From JAWVFM01 sp963841455 (GTDB lineage: Bacteria; Actinomycetota; Thermoleophilia; Solirubrobacterales; 70-9), in NCBI GenBank assembly GCA_963841455.1, contig CAWJCU010000014.1, forward strand, positions 1 through 64,000: a DNA stretch of 64,000 nt, in the 5' to 3' direction. The notes under the pieces were generated by a model, which saw nothing but the letters and a program-made list of their open reading frames with translations, was not told the DNA's origin and searched no databases. Of this stretch, positions 26,644 through 35,206 are shown piece by piece. The first letter of the stretch is position 1. Each line of letters begins with the position of its first letter. The position numbers and the translations under genes are program-made.

Positions 26644-27654
26644 ATGTCGGGCAAGCCGAGGCGAACCGTCGCGGCCGAGGCGCTCGCCGGTGCACGGCCC
26701 ATGAGCTGGCTGCTGAATGTGCCGGCCTGGCGGGGGGTGGTGGTCCTCGGGTACCACCGGATCACGCCCGGGCGAGTTGACACGCCGTTCGAGCCCGCCT
26801 TGTTCAGCGCCACGACCGCAGGCCTCGACGAGCAGGTCCGATTTGCGACGCGCCACTTCGAGGTCGTCGGCCCGGAGGCGATCGGCCTCGATCCCGACGC
26901 CCGCGGTCGCCGCGTCGCCATCACCTTCGACGACGGCTACCGGGACAACTTCGAGCTCGCCTTCCCGATCCTTCGTGAGCACGGCGTGCAAGCCGCGTTC
27001 TTCCTGCCGACCGGTTTCATCGACGAGCCCAGGGTCCCCTGGTGGGACGAGCTCGCCTGGATCGCGCGGCAGAGCACCCGAGCGACGCTCCCTGAGGGCG
27101 CCTGGCTCAGGGAGCCGCTCCCCCTCGACGGAGATCGCGCCGGTGCGATCCTCGAGCTGGCGAACGTGTACAAATCGCTGCCGAACGAGCGCACCGACGA
27201 CTTCCTCGAGTACTGCGCCGAGGCGGCGGGTACCGGGCGATGCGACCCGGAGGCGGGGGCGGACCTCTGGATGACCTGGGCGATGGCTGCCGAGATGCGG
27301 GACGCCGGCATGACGATCGGCGGCCACAGCGTGACCCATCCGGTCCTGGCGAACGCCGACGCGGTGGTGCAGCGGAAGGAGATCGAAGGGTGCGCGGACC
27401 GGCTTGATGAGGAGCTGGGCGTCTCGATGCGCTTTTTCGCCTATCCCGTGGGCCTTCCGCACTCGTTCGACGACACCACTCGGCGGGCGCTCCGCGATGC
27501 CGGGGTGAAGCTCGCGTTCAGCCTCCATGGCGGGTACCTGAGACCGGGCAGGATCGATCACTACGACGTGCCGCGCGCCAGCGTCGGCCTCGAGACGACG
27601 CCGCGGGCATTTCGGGCGATGCTCGCCTTCCCGGGGGCGTTCGCGCGCTGGTGA
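26644..27654 (+). CDS. Polysaccharide deacetylase (NodB/CE4 domain)
   Basis: 336 residues with a carbohydrate-esterase-4 domain. The metal-binding Asp pair is D96-D97 in ITFDDGYRDN, the two metal histidines are H228 and H232 in GGHSVTHP, and AYPVG is the conserved motif 3. VVVLGYHRI at the N-terminus is common in EPS-locus deacetylases. It would remove N-acetyl groups from hexosamines in the polymer or an intermediate. No signal peptide is evident from ATG 26644, so cytoplasmic or membrane-face action is likely. The stop overlaps the next start by 4 bp. Confidence 0.88.
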   Translation: MSGKPRRTVAAEALAGARPMSWLLNVPAWRGVVVLGYHRITPGRVDTPFEPALFSATTAGLDEQVRFATRHFEVVGPEAIGLDPDARGRRVAITFDDGYRDNFELAFPILREHGVQAAFFLPTGFIDEPRVPWWDELAWIARQSTRATLPEGAWLREPLPLDGDRAGAILELANVYKSLPNERTDDFLEYCAEAAGTGRCDPEAGADLWMTWAMAAEMRDAGMTIGGHSVTHPVLANADAVVQRKEIEGCADRLDEELGVSMRFFAYPVGLPHSFDDTTRRALRDAGVKLAFSLHGGYLRPGRIDHYDVPRASVGLETTPRAFRAMLAFPGAFARW

Positions 27655-28856
27655 GGGGCGCCGAGCAGGTGGCGGCGGGGACGCCGAAGCGACTACGGGT
27701 GCACGCGCTCGTCGACACGCTCGGCTCGGGCGGCGCCGAGTTCCTCCTCTCGGACTTCGCGGAGGTGGCGGCCGGCGCTGGGATCGACTTCTCGGTCGCC
27801 TCGCTGAAGCCGATCACGTCGGCGGCGCCGGCCGCGGAGCGCCTGCGGCGCGGGGGGCTCGAGCCAGAAGCCGTTCCGGTGACGAGCCTGGCCAATCCCC
27901 GTGAGCTGCTCCGGGTGAGGGCGCACCTGGCAAAGGTGCGGCCCGACGTCCTGCACACGCATCTCGGGACCGCGGACTACTTCGGCGGCATCGCCGGATG
28001 GTCGCTTCGCATCCCCTTGGTCACGACGATTCACGCCGACTGGTGGCCCGAGAATCGTGCGGACCGGGTCCGCACCTGGCTCGCGGCCCGATCGCGCAGG
28101 CACTTCGCCGACGTCGTCGTGGCCGTCAGCGAGAGCGCGAGAAGCGCCTATCTGACCGCTGGCCGCGACGTCCCGGGGCACGTTGTCGTGGTGCGGAACG
28201 GGATCGTCGATCGCGCCCGTCCCGGCGCCGGGGCGGGGGTGAGGCGGGAGCTCGGCCTCCGATCCGACGAGCTCGTTGTCACGGCGGTCTCGAGCATGCG
28301 GCCCGAGAAGAACTTCGAGGGCTCGATCGACGCTGTCGGCCTCCTGAGAGACCGGTTCCCGCAGGCTCGCCTGGTGATCGCCGGCGACGGGCCGCACGAG
28401 GACGCCGTGCGCAGGCACGCCGTCGGCCTCGGCGACGCGGTGATCCTCCCCGGTCACCGTGAGGACGTGATGGAGCTCCTTGACGCGAGCGACGTCCTCG
28501 TCCACCCCTCGCACTTCGACGCGTTCCCCACGACGGCGCTGGAGGCGATGGCCGCCTCGGTTCCGATCGTCGGCACCGGCGTCGGGGGCCTGCTGGAGAT
28601 CGTCGAGCCGGGGGTGAGCGGAGTCCTCGTGCCGCCTCCTCCCACGGCCGAGGCGATCGCGGACGGGCTGGCGCCGTTGCTTGCCGATGCCGAGCTGCGG
28701 ACGCGAATCGGCTCGGCCGGACGGGCGAGGTACGAGCGCGAGTTCGACGCGAGCGCGTGGGTTGCCCGCATGCGCGCCCTCTACGAGCGGGTCCTCGCCG
28801 CGCGCGGCCGATCCCCCATGGCGAGGACGGGATCGGTCAGCGCGCGAGATCGGTGA
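27651..28856 (+). CDS. Glycosyltransferase family 4
   Basis: 401-residue retaining GT-B enzyme. N-terminal acceptor domain with LGSGGAEFLLSDFAE; C-terminal donor domain with SSMRPEKNFEGSIDAVGLL, VIAGDGPHEDAVR and the donor site HPSHFDAFPTTALEAMAASV, where the E-x7-E-like motif is partly replaced (D at the first position). GTG start coupled to the deacetylase stop. The last 20 bp overlap the end of the convergent GT4 gene. The sugar donor is not predictable. Confidence 0.88.
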   Translation: MRGAEQVAAGTPKRLRVHALVDTLGSGGAEFLLSDFAEVAAGAGIDFSVASLKPITSAAPAAERLRRGGLEPEAVPVTSLANPRELLRVRAHLAKVRPDVLHTHLGTADYFGGIAGWSLRIPLVTTIHADWWPENRADRVRTWLAARSRRHFADVVVAVSESARSAYLTAGRDVPGHVVVVRNGIVDRARPGAGAGVRRELGLRSDELVVTAVSSMRPEKNFEGSIDAVGLLRDRFPQARLVIAGDGPHEDAVRRHAVGLGDAVILPGHREDVMELLDASDVLVHPSHFDAFPTTALEAMAASVPIVGTGVGGLLEIVEPGVSGVLVPPPPTAEAIADGLAPLLADAELRTRIGSAGRARYEREFDASAWVARMRALYERVLAARGRSPMARTGSVSARDR

Positions 28857-29979
28857 CGAGGCGGGCCCAGCGCTTCGACACCGCCTCGACGCCGTGAGTC
28901 GACGTGACGTAGGAGCGCACCCGGTCGGAGAGCTCCGCGCGGTTGTCGCGCCCGCCCCAGAGCTGCCGGGCGCCCTCGTGAAAGCTCGTGGTCAGACCTT
29001 CGGCCGAGATCCCCAGTCCTTCGCGGGCGATGCGTCCGTCGGGGTCGAACTCGTAGCTGAGCACGGGAATGCCGCGTGCCCACGCCTCGAGGAAGAGGTT
29101 GGGCATCCCCTCGGCGGCGCCGGTGTTGACGACCGCGACCGAGCGCTCCACGAGCTTCATCGCCTCGCCGTGGGGACGCTGCTCGAGAATCTCGAGGTTG
29201 TCGAGCCGGGCGGCGCGGTCGTGGACCTCGCGTTCGAGACCCTGCTCCTCGGGCCCCCCGGGCGCTCCGCCCCCGCGTCCCGGGTCCAAACGCCGAGCGA
29301 TCATCCAAAACCGCGCCTCGGGCACGGCCTCCGCGAGCGCAACGTAGCGGAGCGGCTGCTTGTATTCGTCGAGCCGCCCGACCCAGAGGAAGGCCTCGGG
29401 CCTCGCGCCGGAGAGCTCCGCGGGCTGTGCGAAGCTCGGCACCTCGACGACTCTCTCAAGCCCCGGGAATGCCCGCCGCGCGAGCTCGGACTGTCGCGAG
29501 CTCTGGACGACGACGGCGCTCGAGCCTCGCACGCCGAACTTGTACATCTCGAGATCGAGCCTCCGGCCCGCGAGGAATCCAAAGGTGAAGTCGAGATCGT
29601 TCGAGCTCGAGAACACGAGATCGCGCCGGTGAACGCGGCAATGGAGCGCCGCAACGCCCAGCGCCGGTAGCCCGTGCCGGAACACGTAGACCCGGGCGTC
29701 GGCCTCGGCGAGCGCGGACCAGACGCGACCGAGCTGGGTGGCCCGCGAGACCGGCCCGCGGCGGGTGCTCAACACGGAACGCTGGACGAGGGTCGGGCCG
29801 CCCTCCGGCAGCGGCGCGGGATCGGCAACCGGCAGGACGATGTGCGCGACTCGAAGGCCCTCGCGGACGAGACCGGCCGCGAGCATGGTCGTCTGCCGCT
29901 CCGCCCCGCCGGTGACCTCGGGCTGCCGTTCGTAGAGGCACGCCGCGGCGGGCGAGTAGATCGCGACGTCGTGCTTCAC
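28837..29979 (-). CDS. Glycosyltransferase family 4
   Basis: 380-residue GT-B enzyme. The start HDVAIYSPAAACLYE and GGAERQTTMLAAGLVREG match the family N-terminus; the donor domain has FLWVGRLDEYKQPLRY and the E-x7-E-type NTGAAEGMPNLFLEAWARGI. GTG 29979 is used; upstream in-frame sequence is out-of-frame GT2 gene. Its start overlaps the GT2 stop by 4 bp, so the two minus-strand genes form a unit. Confidence 0.88.
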   Translation of the reverse strand: MKHDVAIYSPAAACLYERQPEVTGGAERQTTMLAAGLVREGLRVAHIVLPVADPAPLPEGGPTLVQRSVLSTRRGPVSRATQLGRVWSALAEADARVYVFRHGLPALGVAALHCRVHRRDLVFSSSNDLDFTFGFLAGRRLDLEMYKFGVRGSSAVVVQSSRQSELARRAFPGLERVVEVPSFAQPAELSGARPEAFLWVGRLDEYKQPLRYVALAEAVPEARFWMIARRLDPGRGGGAPGGPEEQGLEREVHDRAARLDNLEILEQRPHGEAMKLVERSVAVVNTGAAEGMPNLFLEAWARGIPVLSYEFDPDGRIAREGLGISAEGLTTSFHEGARQLWGGRDNRAELSDRVRSYVTSTHGVEAVSKRWARLVTDLAR

Positions 29980-31004
29980 CGACCGCTCCTGGCGGCGCCG
30001 AGGACCCCGGCAACGCCCGCGACCGGGGGCCCGAATCGAGCACACCCGACGAGGAAGCCGGCGCCCCAGCTCAGGTGCATGGCCGCGTAGACCGCGGGGA
30101 GCCAGGCGAGCTCCCGGACCGGGGGCCCCTCGCCTCTGGCGGCCTCGGCGGTCCCCGCGGCGAGGGCCCCGCAGTAGGCGAGCAGGGCACGCTTGCACGC
30201 GCGCCGCAGGCGGCCGCGCCCAAGCGCCGCTCCCGCGAGTGCGAGCACGACCGCGGGGGGGAGGAGATGAGACCGGCGGAGGCCCGTCGGATGGTGCCGC
30301 GCGGTCTTGGCCCTGTACTGGCCGTACCGCCAGTACTGAAGTGCGAGCGCGGGCAGGCTCCGCCGCGGCACATACGACGCCGCCATCGAAGGCAGGCACA
30401 CATACGTCCCTCCGCCTTCCCGGATCCGCGCTGCGAGCTCACTGTCCTCATTGATCGGCCAGCTCTCATCCCAGCCGCCGAGCTCGAGCAGGGTGACGCG
30501 CCGCCAGACGCCGGTGTAGACGGTGTCGACCTCGATCTCGCGCTCCGCGGCGCGGAACGACGCCCCGCCCATCCCCATGCGGGTGCGCAGCGCGAGCGCG
30601 ACCCGGCTCGACCACTTGTCCTCCCCGTAGGGAACCTGCGGCCCGCCGACGCAGGCGACGCCGCCCGCCTCGAGGCGCGCCACGCCCTGCGCGACGTAGT
30701 CGGGCGGGTAGTACGTGTGCGCATCCATGCGCACGACGTACTCCCCTCGCGCATGGCGCAGGCCGATGTTAAGCGCGTGGGGGATGAGGCGGTCGGGGTT
30801 GGAGAGGACGCGGATCCTGGGATCCTCCCGGGCAAGCCCCTCGAGGATCTCCCCGGTGCGGTCCTCCGAGCCGCCATCGACGACCAGAACCTCGATATCG
30901 GGCTCGAACCGCTGCGTGAGGGCTCCCTCGACGGTCCGCTCGATGTGCATCTCCTCGTTCAGCACCGGCACGATCACGCTCGCGCCACCGTCGTGGTCGC
31001 TCAT
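29976..31004 (-). CDS. Membrane-associated glycosyltransferase family 2
   Basis: 342 residues. GT-A domain with SVIVPVLNEEMHIERT at the N-terminus, nucleotide-binding VVDGGSEDRTGEI, and the metal-binding DAH of RMDAHTYYPPDY in place of DxD; the acceptor-side motif is NEDSELAARIRE, followed by QYWRYGQYR (Q/RxxRW-like). Two or three hydrophobic segments at the C-terminus suggest attachment to the membrane, as in ExoA-like transferases. First gene of the two-gene minus-strand unit. Confidence 0.88.
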   Translation of the reverse strand: MSDHDGGASVIVPVLNEEMHIERTVEGALTQRFEPDIEVLVVDGGSEDRTGEILEGLAREDPRIRVLSNPDRLIPHALNIGLRHARGEYVVRMDAHTYYPPDYVAQGVARLEAGGVACVGGPQVPYGEDKWSSRVALALRTRMGMGGASFRAAEREIEVDTVYTGVWRRVTLLELGGWDESWPINEDSELAARIREGGGTYVCLPSMAASYVPRRSLPALALQYWRYGQYRAKTARHHPTGLRRSHLLPPAVVLALAGAALGRGRLRRACKRALLAYCGALAAGTAEAARGEGPPVRELAWLPAVYAAMHLSWGAGFLVGCARFGPPVAGVAGVLGAARSGR

Positions 31005-31080
31005 GCGCGCTCGACCGCACCCGGCCGCCGGCCGGCGATTCCCACGGCGGTCAGAATGTGTGCTCTACCCTCCCGCCTCG

Positions 31081-33003
31081 GTGTGCGGAATCACGGGCAA
31101 GGTGATGGCGGAGGGGGAGGTGGATCCGGCGCTCCTGCAGAGAATGTGCGAGGTGATCCACCACCGCGGTCCCGATTCGCGGGGCACATTCATCGGTGAG
31201 GGGGCCGGGCTCGGGGTTCAGCGGCTGGCAATCATAGACCTCGAGACGGGCGATCAGCCGATCGCCAACGAGGACTCCTCCGCGGTCGTCGTCCTCAACG
31301 GTGAGATCTACAACTATCGCGAGCTGCGGGTCGAGTTGGAGCGGGCGGGGCACCGGTTCCGCACCCATAGCGACACCGAGGTGATCGTCCACCTCTACGA
31401 GGACCTGGGGGACGACTGCGTCCAGCGACTTCGCGGAATGTTCGCGTTCGCCCTCTGGGATCGACGGCGCCGGCGGCTCCTGATCGGTCGGGATCGACTT
31501 GGAAAGAAGCCGCTCGTTTACGCGCACCGGAACGGCACGCTGTGGTTCGCCTCGGAAGCCAAGTCCATCCTTCAGGATCGCTCCGTCCCGCGGAGCGTCG
31601 ACGACGACGCCGTCGATGCGTTCCTCCACTTCGGCTACGTGCCCGATCCGCTCAGCACGTTCGCCGCCTTGCGCAAGCTCCCGCCCGCGCACCGTCTCGT
31701 GTGGGAGCGCGGCGAGATCGAGACCTCTCGCTACTGGCGTCTCTCCTACGCGGAGGACGGCGACGGCATCGACCCCGAGGAGGCACACGAGGCGATCCGC
31801 GAGACGCTGCTCGAAGCCACCCGCATCCGTTTGCGGAGCGACGTGCCGCTGGGCGCCTTTCTCTCGGGCGGCGTCGACTCGACCGCCGTCGTCGCGGCGA
31901 TGTCCAGGGAGTCGAGCGGCACGGTCAAGACCTTCTCGGTGGGGTTCGACGTCGATCGCTTCGACGAGACCGCGTACGCACGCGAGGTCGCGGAGCTCTA
32001 CGGGACCGAGCATCGAGAGTTCCGGCTCGAGGCCGATGCGATGGAGGTCCTGCCGACCCTGGTCTGGCACTACGGAGAGCCGTTCGCCGACGAGTCGGCG
32101 ATCCCCTCGCTCTACCTCGCCGAAGCTGCGCGGCGGCACGTGACGGTGGCGCTCAACGGCGACGGGGGCGACGAGAGCTTCGCCGGTTACGGCCACTACC
32201 TCTCGGGGATGGTCGCCGACCGCTTCCGCTGGGTGCCATCGCCCGTCGCGGGGACGGTCCATGCGGCCGCCGGCGCCCTCGCCGGCGACCCGCCGCGATA
32301 CGCGGTCGCGCGGCGTGCCCAGTGGCTCGCAAAGGCGGTGACCCTCTCGCCGGCCGAGCTGGGCACGATGATGGCCGCCCGCTTCACCGAGGAGGAGCGT
32401 GCGGCCTTGTACACGGACGAGTTCAAGGCGCGACTCCGCGCGCTCGCCCCGCTTTCGGCCCCCCAGGTGATCTCGCGCGTGCTCTCGAGCTCCGACGCGC
32501 CGACCCCGCTCGAGCGCTTTCTCGACGCCGACGTAAACACCTATCTGCCGTCGGACCTCCTGGTCAAGATGGACATCGCGACCATGGCCCATTCCCTGGA
32601 GGTCCGATCCCCGCTCCTCGACCACGTCTTCGTCGAGCTCGCCGCACGCCTGCCCGCCTCGATGAAGAGGCGCGGGAGCCTTTCGAAGGTGGCGCTCAAG
32701 GACGCACTGCGGCCGTGGGTCCCGGATCACATCCTCGACCGCCCGAAGATGGGGTTCTCCGTCCCGCTCGCGGACTGGTTTCGCGACAAGCTCCGACTGC
32801 TCCCCGAGGAGGTGCTGCTGGACCCGCGGGCGCTTGACCGGGGGCTCTTTCGCGAGCGGGGCGTGCGAGCGATCATCGACCAGCACCTCGACGGCCGGGC
32901 CGACAACTCGCGCAAGATCTGGGCCCTGCTTCAACTGGAGCTGTGGTTCCGCGGCTACATCGATCCGCAGGTGCCGGTCGCTCCGACGATCGCAGTTGGC
33001 TGA
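31081..33003 (+). CDS. asnB: Asparagine synthase-type glutamine amidotransferase (second copy)
   Basis: 640 residues. Starts with GTG so that Cys2 follows Met (CGITGKVM); glutaminase motifs HHRGPDSRG and NGEIYNYRELR; synthetase P-loop FLSGGVDSTAV near residue 261 and LNGDGGDESFAGYGHY. It is closer to the generic EPS-locus amidotransferase than the first copy at 14.4 kb, which it matches only over shared motifs. It probably amidates a sugar acid. It begins 76 bp from the divergent GT2 gene, and a methyltransferase follows after 3 bp. Confidence 0.88.
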   Translation: MCGITGKVMAEGEVDPALLQRMCEVIHHRGPDSRGTFIGEGAGLGVQRLAIIDLETGDQPIANEDSSAVVVLNGEIYNYRELRVELERAGHRFRTHSDTEVIVHLYEDLGDDCVQRLRGMFAFALWDRRRRRLLIGRDRLGKKPLVYAHRNGTLWFASEAKSILQDRSVPRSVDDDAVDAFLHFGYVPDPLSTFAALRKLPPAHRLVWERGEIETSRYWRLSYAEDGDGIDPEEAHEAIRETLLEATRIRLRSDVPLGAFLSGGVDSTAVVAAMSRESSGTVKTFSVGFDVDRFDETAYAREVAELYGTEHREFRLEADAMEVLPTLVWHYGEPFADESAIPSLYLAEAARRHVTVALNGDGGDESFAGYGHYLSGMVADRFRWVPSPVAGTVHAAAGALAGDPPRYAVARRAQWLAKAVTLSPAELGTMMAARFTEEERAALYTDEFKARLRALAPLSAPQVISRVLSSSDAPTPLERFLDADVNTYLPSDLLVKMDIATMAHSLEVRSPLLDHVFVELAARLPASMKRRGSLSKVALKDALRPWVPDHILDRPKMGFSVPLADWFRDKLRLLPEEVLLDPRALDRGLFRERGVRAIIDQHLDGRADNSRKIWALLQLELWFRGYIDPQVPVAPTIAVG

Positions 33004-33006
33004 AGG

Positions 33007-33921
33007 ATGAGGTGGCTGGCGAAGGCAGCGGCCCAGCGCGGGCTGAGCGCCCTCCCGATGCGGGGCCGGGTCAACTACCTCTTCCAGCGCCACGTGACCG
33101 GGAGCTTCCCCCGGGCGCAGTCGAGCTTCGAGGGCCAGGTATGGGAGGCCGCGCGTCACCTCCGCATCCAGCAGGAGTACTCCAGCGCCCCGCTCGGCGA
33201 GGCCATCTTCTACGAGTTCGGCGCCGGCTGGGACCTGATCGGCCCGCTCACCTACTGGTCGCTCGGGGTCGACCACCAGATCCTCGTCGACATCCGACGA
33301 AACCTCAGTTCGGAGCTCGTGCGGGACACACGGCGAAGGCTCGCGGCCTGCCTCGAGGGGCACTCGGAGCGGCTGGGCCTGCCGGTGCGGGAGCTACCGT
33401 CGCTCGACGTCGAGGACCCGCGCCGGCTCGACGCGCTCGGGATCCGCTACATGGCGCCGTGCGATGCCCGCAGCGTCGCGATGCCGCCGGGCTCGGTGGA
33501 TTTCGTGTCCAGCACCTACACCCTCGAGCACATACCGAGGGACGACATCGCGGCCATCCTGCGCGAGTCGCGTCGTCTCCTCCGCCGCGACGGCCTGATC
33601 TCGTGCGCGATCGATCTCAAGGACCACTACGCGTACGTCGATAGCTCCATCGGCCCGTACAACTTCCTCAAGTTCGGGGATCGGACCTGGACGGCGATCA
33701 ACTCGAGCCTGCAATACCTGAATCGACTTCGAGTCTCGGACTACGTGGAGCTTCTCGAGGAAGCGGGATTCTCGATCGTCGAGCTGGACACCGATCATGC
33801 GAGCGAGGAGGACATGCGAGCGCTACGGTCGATGAAGCTGGCGCCCCGGTTTCGCGAGGGCTACGAGCGGGCGGATCTCGCCACCACCGACGTCTTCGCG
33901 GTGGCTCGAGCAGCAGGGTGA
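33007..33921 (+). CDS. SAM-dependent methyltransferase
   Basis: 304 residues. FYEFGAGWDLIGPL is motif I, VDFVSSTYTLEHIPRDD is the post-motif region of Methyltransf_11-type enzymes, and RRDGLISCAIDLKDHYAY follows. The N-terminal 60 residues are basic and may contact membrane or acceptor. Typical of methyltransferases in actinobacterial polysaccharide loci. Overlaps the start of the next, frameshifted glycosyltransferase gene (TGATG). Confidence 0.8.
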   Translation: MRWLAKAAAQRGLSALPMRGRVNYLFQRHVTGSFPRAQSSFEGQVWEAARHLRIQQEYSSAPLGEAIFYEFGAGWDLIGPLTYWSLGVDHQILVDIRRNLSSELVRDTRRRLAACLEGHSERLGLPVRELPSLDVEDPRRLDALGIRYMAPCDARSVAMPPGSVDFVSSTYTLEHIPRDDIAAILRESRRLLRRDGLISCAIDLKDHYAYVDSSIGPYNFLKFGDRTWTAINSSLQYLNRLRVSDYVELLEEAGFSIVELDTDHASEEDMRALRSMKLAPRFREGYERADLATTDVFAVARAAG

Positions 33922-33961
33922 TGCCGATGGTTGTCGCGTACTTGACGTCCCGATTCCCGAG

Positions 33962-35206
33962 GTGACCCAGATCTGGATGGTCCGCGAGCTCGACGAGGTG
34001 GCGTCCAACCCGGACATTGACTGCGAGCTCATGTCGCTGTTCCCGCCCGTGAGATGGAACACGACGGTCCACCCTGCGGCCGAACCCTGGCGAGGGAGGT
34101 TGCGCCGACCGCGTACCCCGGAGGCGATCCGAGCCATGCTCTGGTGGCTCTCCCGCTCGCCCTCGCGACTGCTCGGCTCGCTCGGGACGGTCGTGATCGC
34201 CTACTGCCGTCGCCCGGCGCTCCTGGTCCGGGCTCTCGCGACGGTGCCGGTGGCGGCGGCTCACGCGCGCACGGTGGCCGACCGGGGTGTCGACCGCCTT
34301 CACGCCCACACGGCGACCTACCCGCTGCTGGCGGCGTGGCTGTGTCATCGGCTGACCGGCGTGCCGTACAGCTTCACCGCCCACGCGCACGACATCCTCA
34401 TGGACCAGTCCTTCCTGCGCCGGCGCCTCGCGGCCGCCGACTTCGCCGTTGCGATCTCCGATTTCAACAGAGGCTTTCTCGCCGCTTATGGGGGCGACCG
34501 GGCCACCCCGGTCTACGTCATCCGCTGCGGCATCGACCTTCCCGCGTACCGGTTCCGTCCCCGCGCCCCGAATCCGGATGGCCCGGTCCGCGCGCTCTGC
34601 GTCGCCGGCCTCAAGGACTACAAGGGTCACCGGTTCCTGTTCGAGGCGCTGGCGGGCGCGGACTCCGGGCTTGCACGGGTAAGCGTGGATCTGGTCGGCG
34701 ACGGGCCGCTGCGGCGCGAGCTGGAGCAGCTCGTCCACGAGCTCGGGCTCGATTCCCGCGTGCGCTTCCACGGCTCGCTGCCCGAGGCAGAGGTGAGGGC
34801 GTTGCTCGACGCCGCGGACCTGTTCGCGCTCCCCAGTGTGATCACGCCATCCGGGGTCACCGAGGGCCTGCCCGTCGTTCTGGTCGAGGCGATGGCTGCC
34901 GGTGTTCCGGTCGTGGCGACGCGGGTCGCCGCGGTTCCCGAGCTGATCACGCACGAGGAGACCGGTCTTCTCGCGGAGCCGGGGAACGCCGAGGAGCTCC
35001 GCGCGGCGATCCGGCGCCTGCTCGAGGACCCGTCGGCCGCCGCCCGCCGAGCCGAAGCAGCCCGCTCGCTCGTCGAGCGGGACTACGACGTCAAGCGCTC
35101 GGCCGCGACTCTCGCCCGCCTGTTCCGCGACGGTACGCCCTACTCCGTCGACGGTCGACCGGGAGCGGCGACGACCCGGGACGCCGCGGGGGCGGCGACG
35201 GGATGA
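33962..35206 (+). CDS. Glycosyltransferase family 4, N-terminus split off by a frameshift
   Basis: 414 residues read from GTG 33962: FTAHAHDILMD acceptor site, VAGLKDYKGHRFLFEAL, VGDGPLRRELEQL, and the E-x7-E donor motif VTEGLPVVLVEAMAAG. The expected first beta strand is missing from this frame but is found just upstream in another frame, from ATG 33921 (MPMVVAYLTSRFP), which meets EVTQIWMVRELDEV at bases 33957-33962. One G added there restores the normal family N-terminus and a TGATG coupling with the methyltransferase. So the true gene is probably 33921-35206 with a one-base deletion or sequencing error. Confidence 0.85.
   Translation: MTQIWMVRELDEVASNPDIDCELMSLFPPVRWNTTVHPAAEPWRGRLRRPRTPEAIRAMLWWLSRSPSRLLGSLGTVVIAYCRRPALLVRALATVPVAAAHARTVADRGVDRLHAHTATYPLLAAWLCHRLTGVPYSFTAHAHDILMDQSFLRRRLAAADFAVAISDFNRGFLAAYGGDRATPVYVIRCGIDLPAYRFRPRAPNPDGPVRALCVAGLKDYKGHRFLFEALAGADSGLARVSVDLVGDGPLRRELEQLVHELGLDSRVRFHGSLPEAEVRALLDAADLFALPSVITPSGVTEGLPVVLVEAMAAGVPVVATRVAAVPELITHEETGLLAEPGNAEELRAAIRRLLEDPSAAARRAEAARSLVERDYDVKRSAATLARLFRDGTPYSVDGRPGAATTRDAAGAATG

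Noticed and set aside
25656..26924. 422-codon form of the methyltransferase
   Set aside because: The extra N-terminal 117 codons are antisense to the polysaccharide deacetylase and carry no methyltransferase features.
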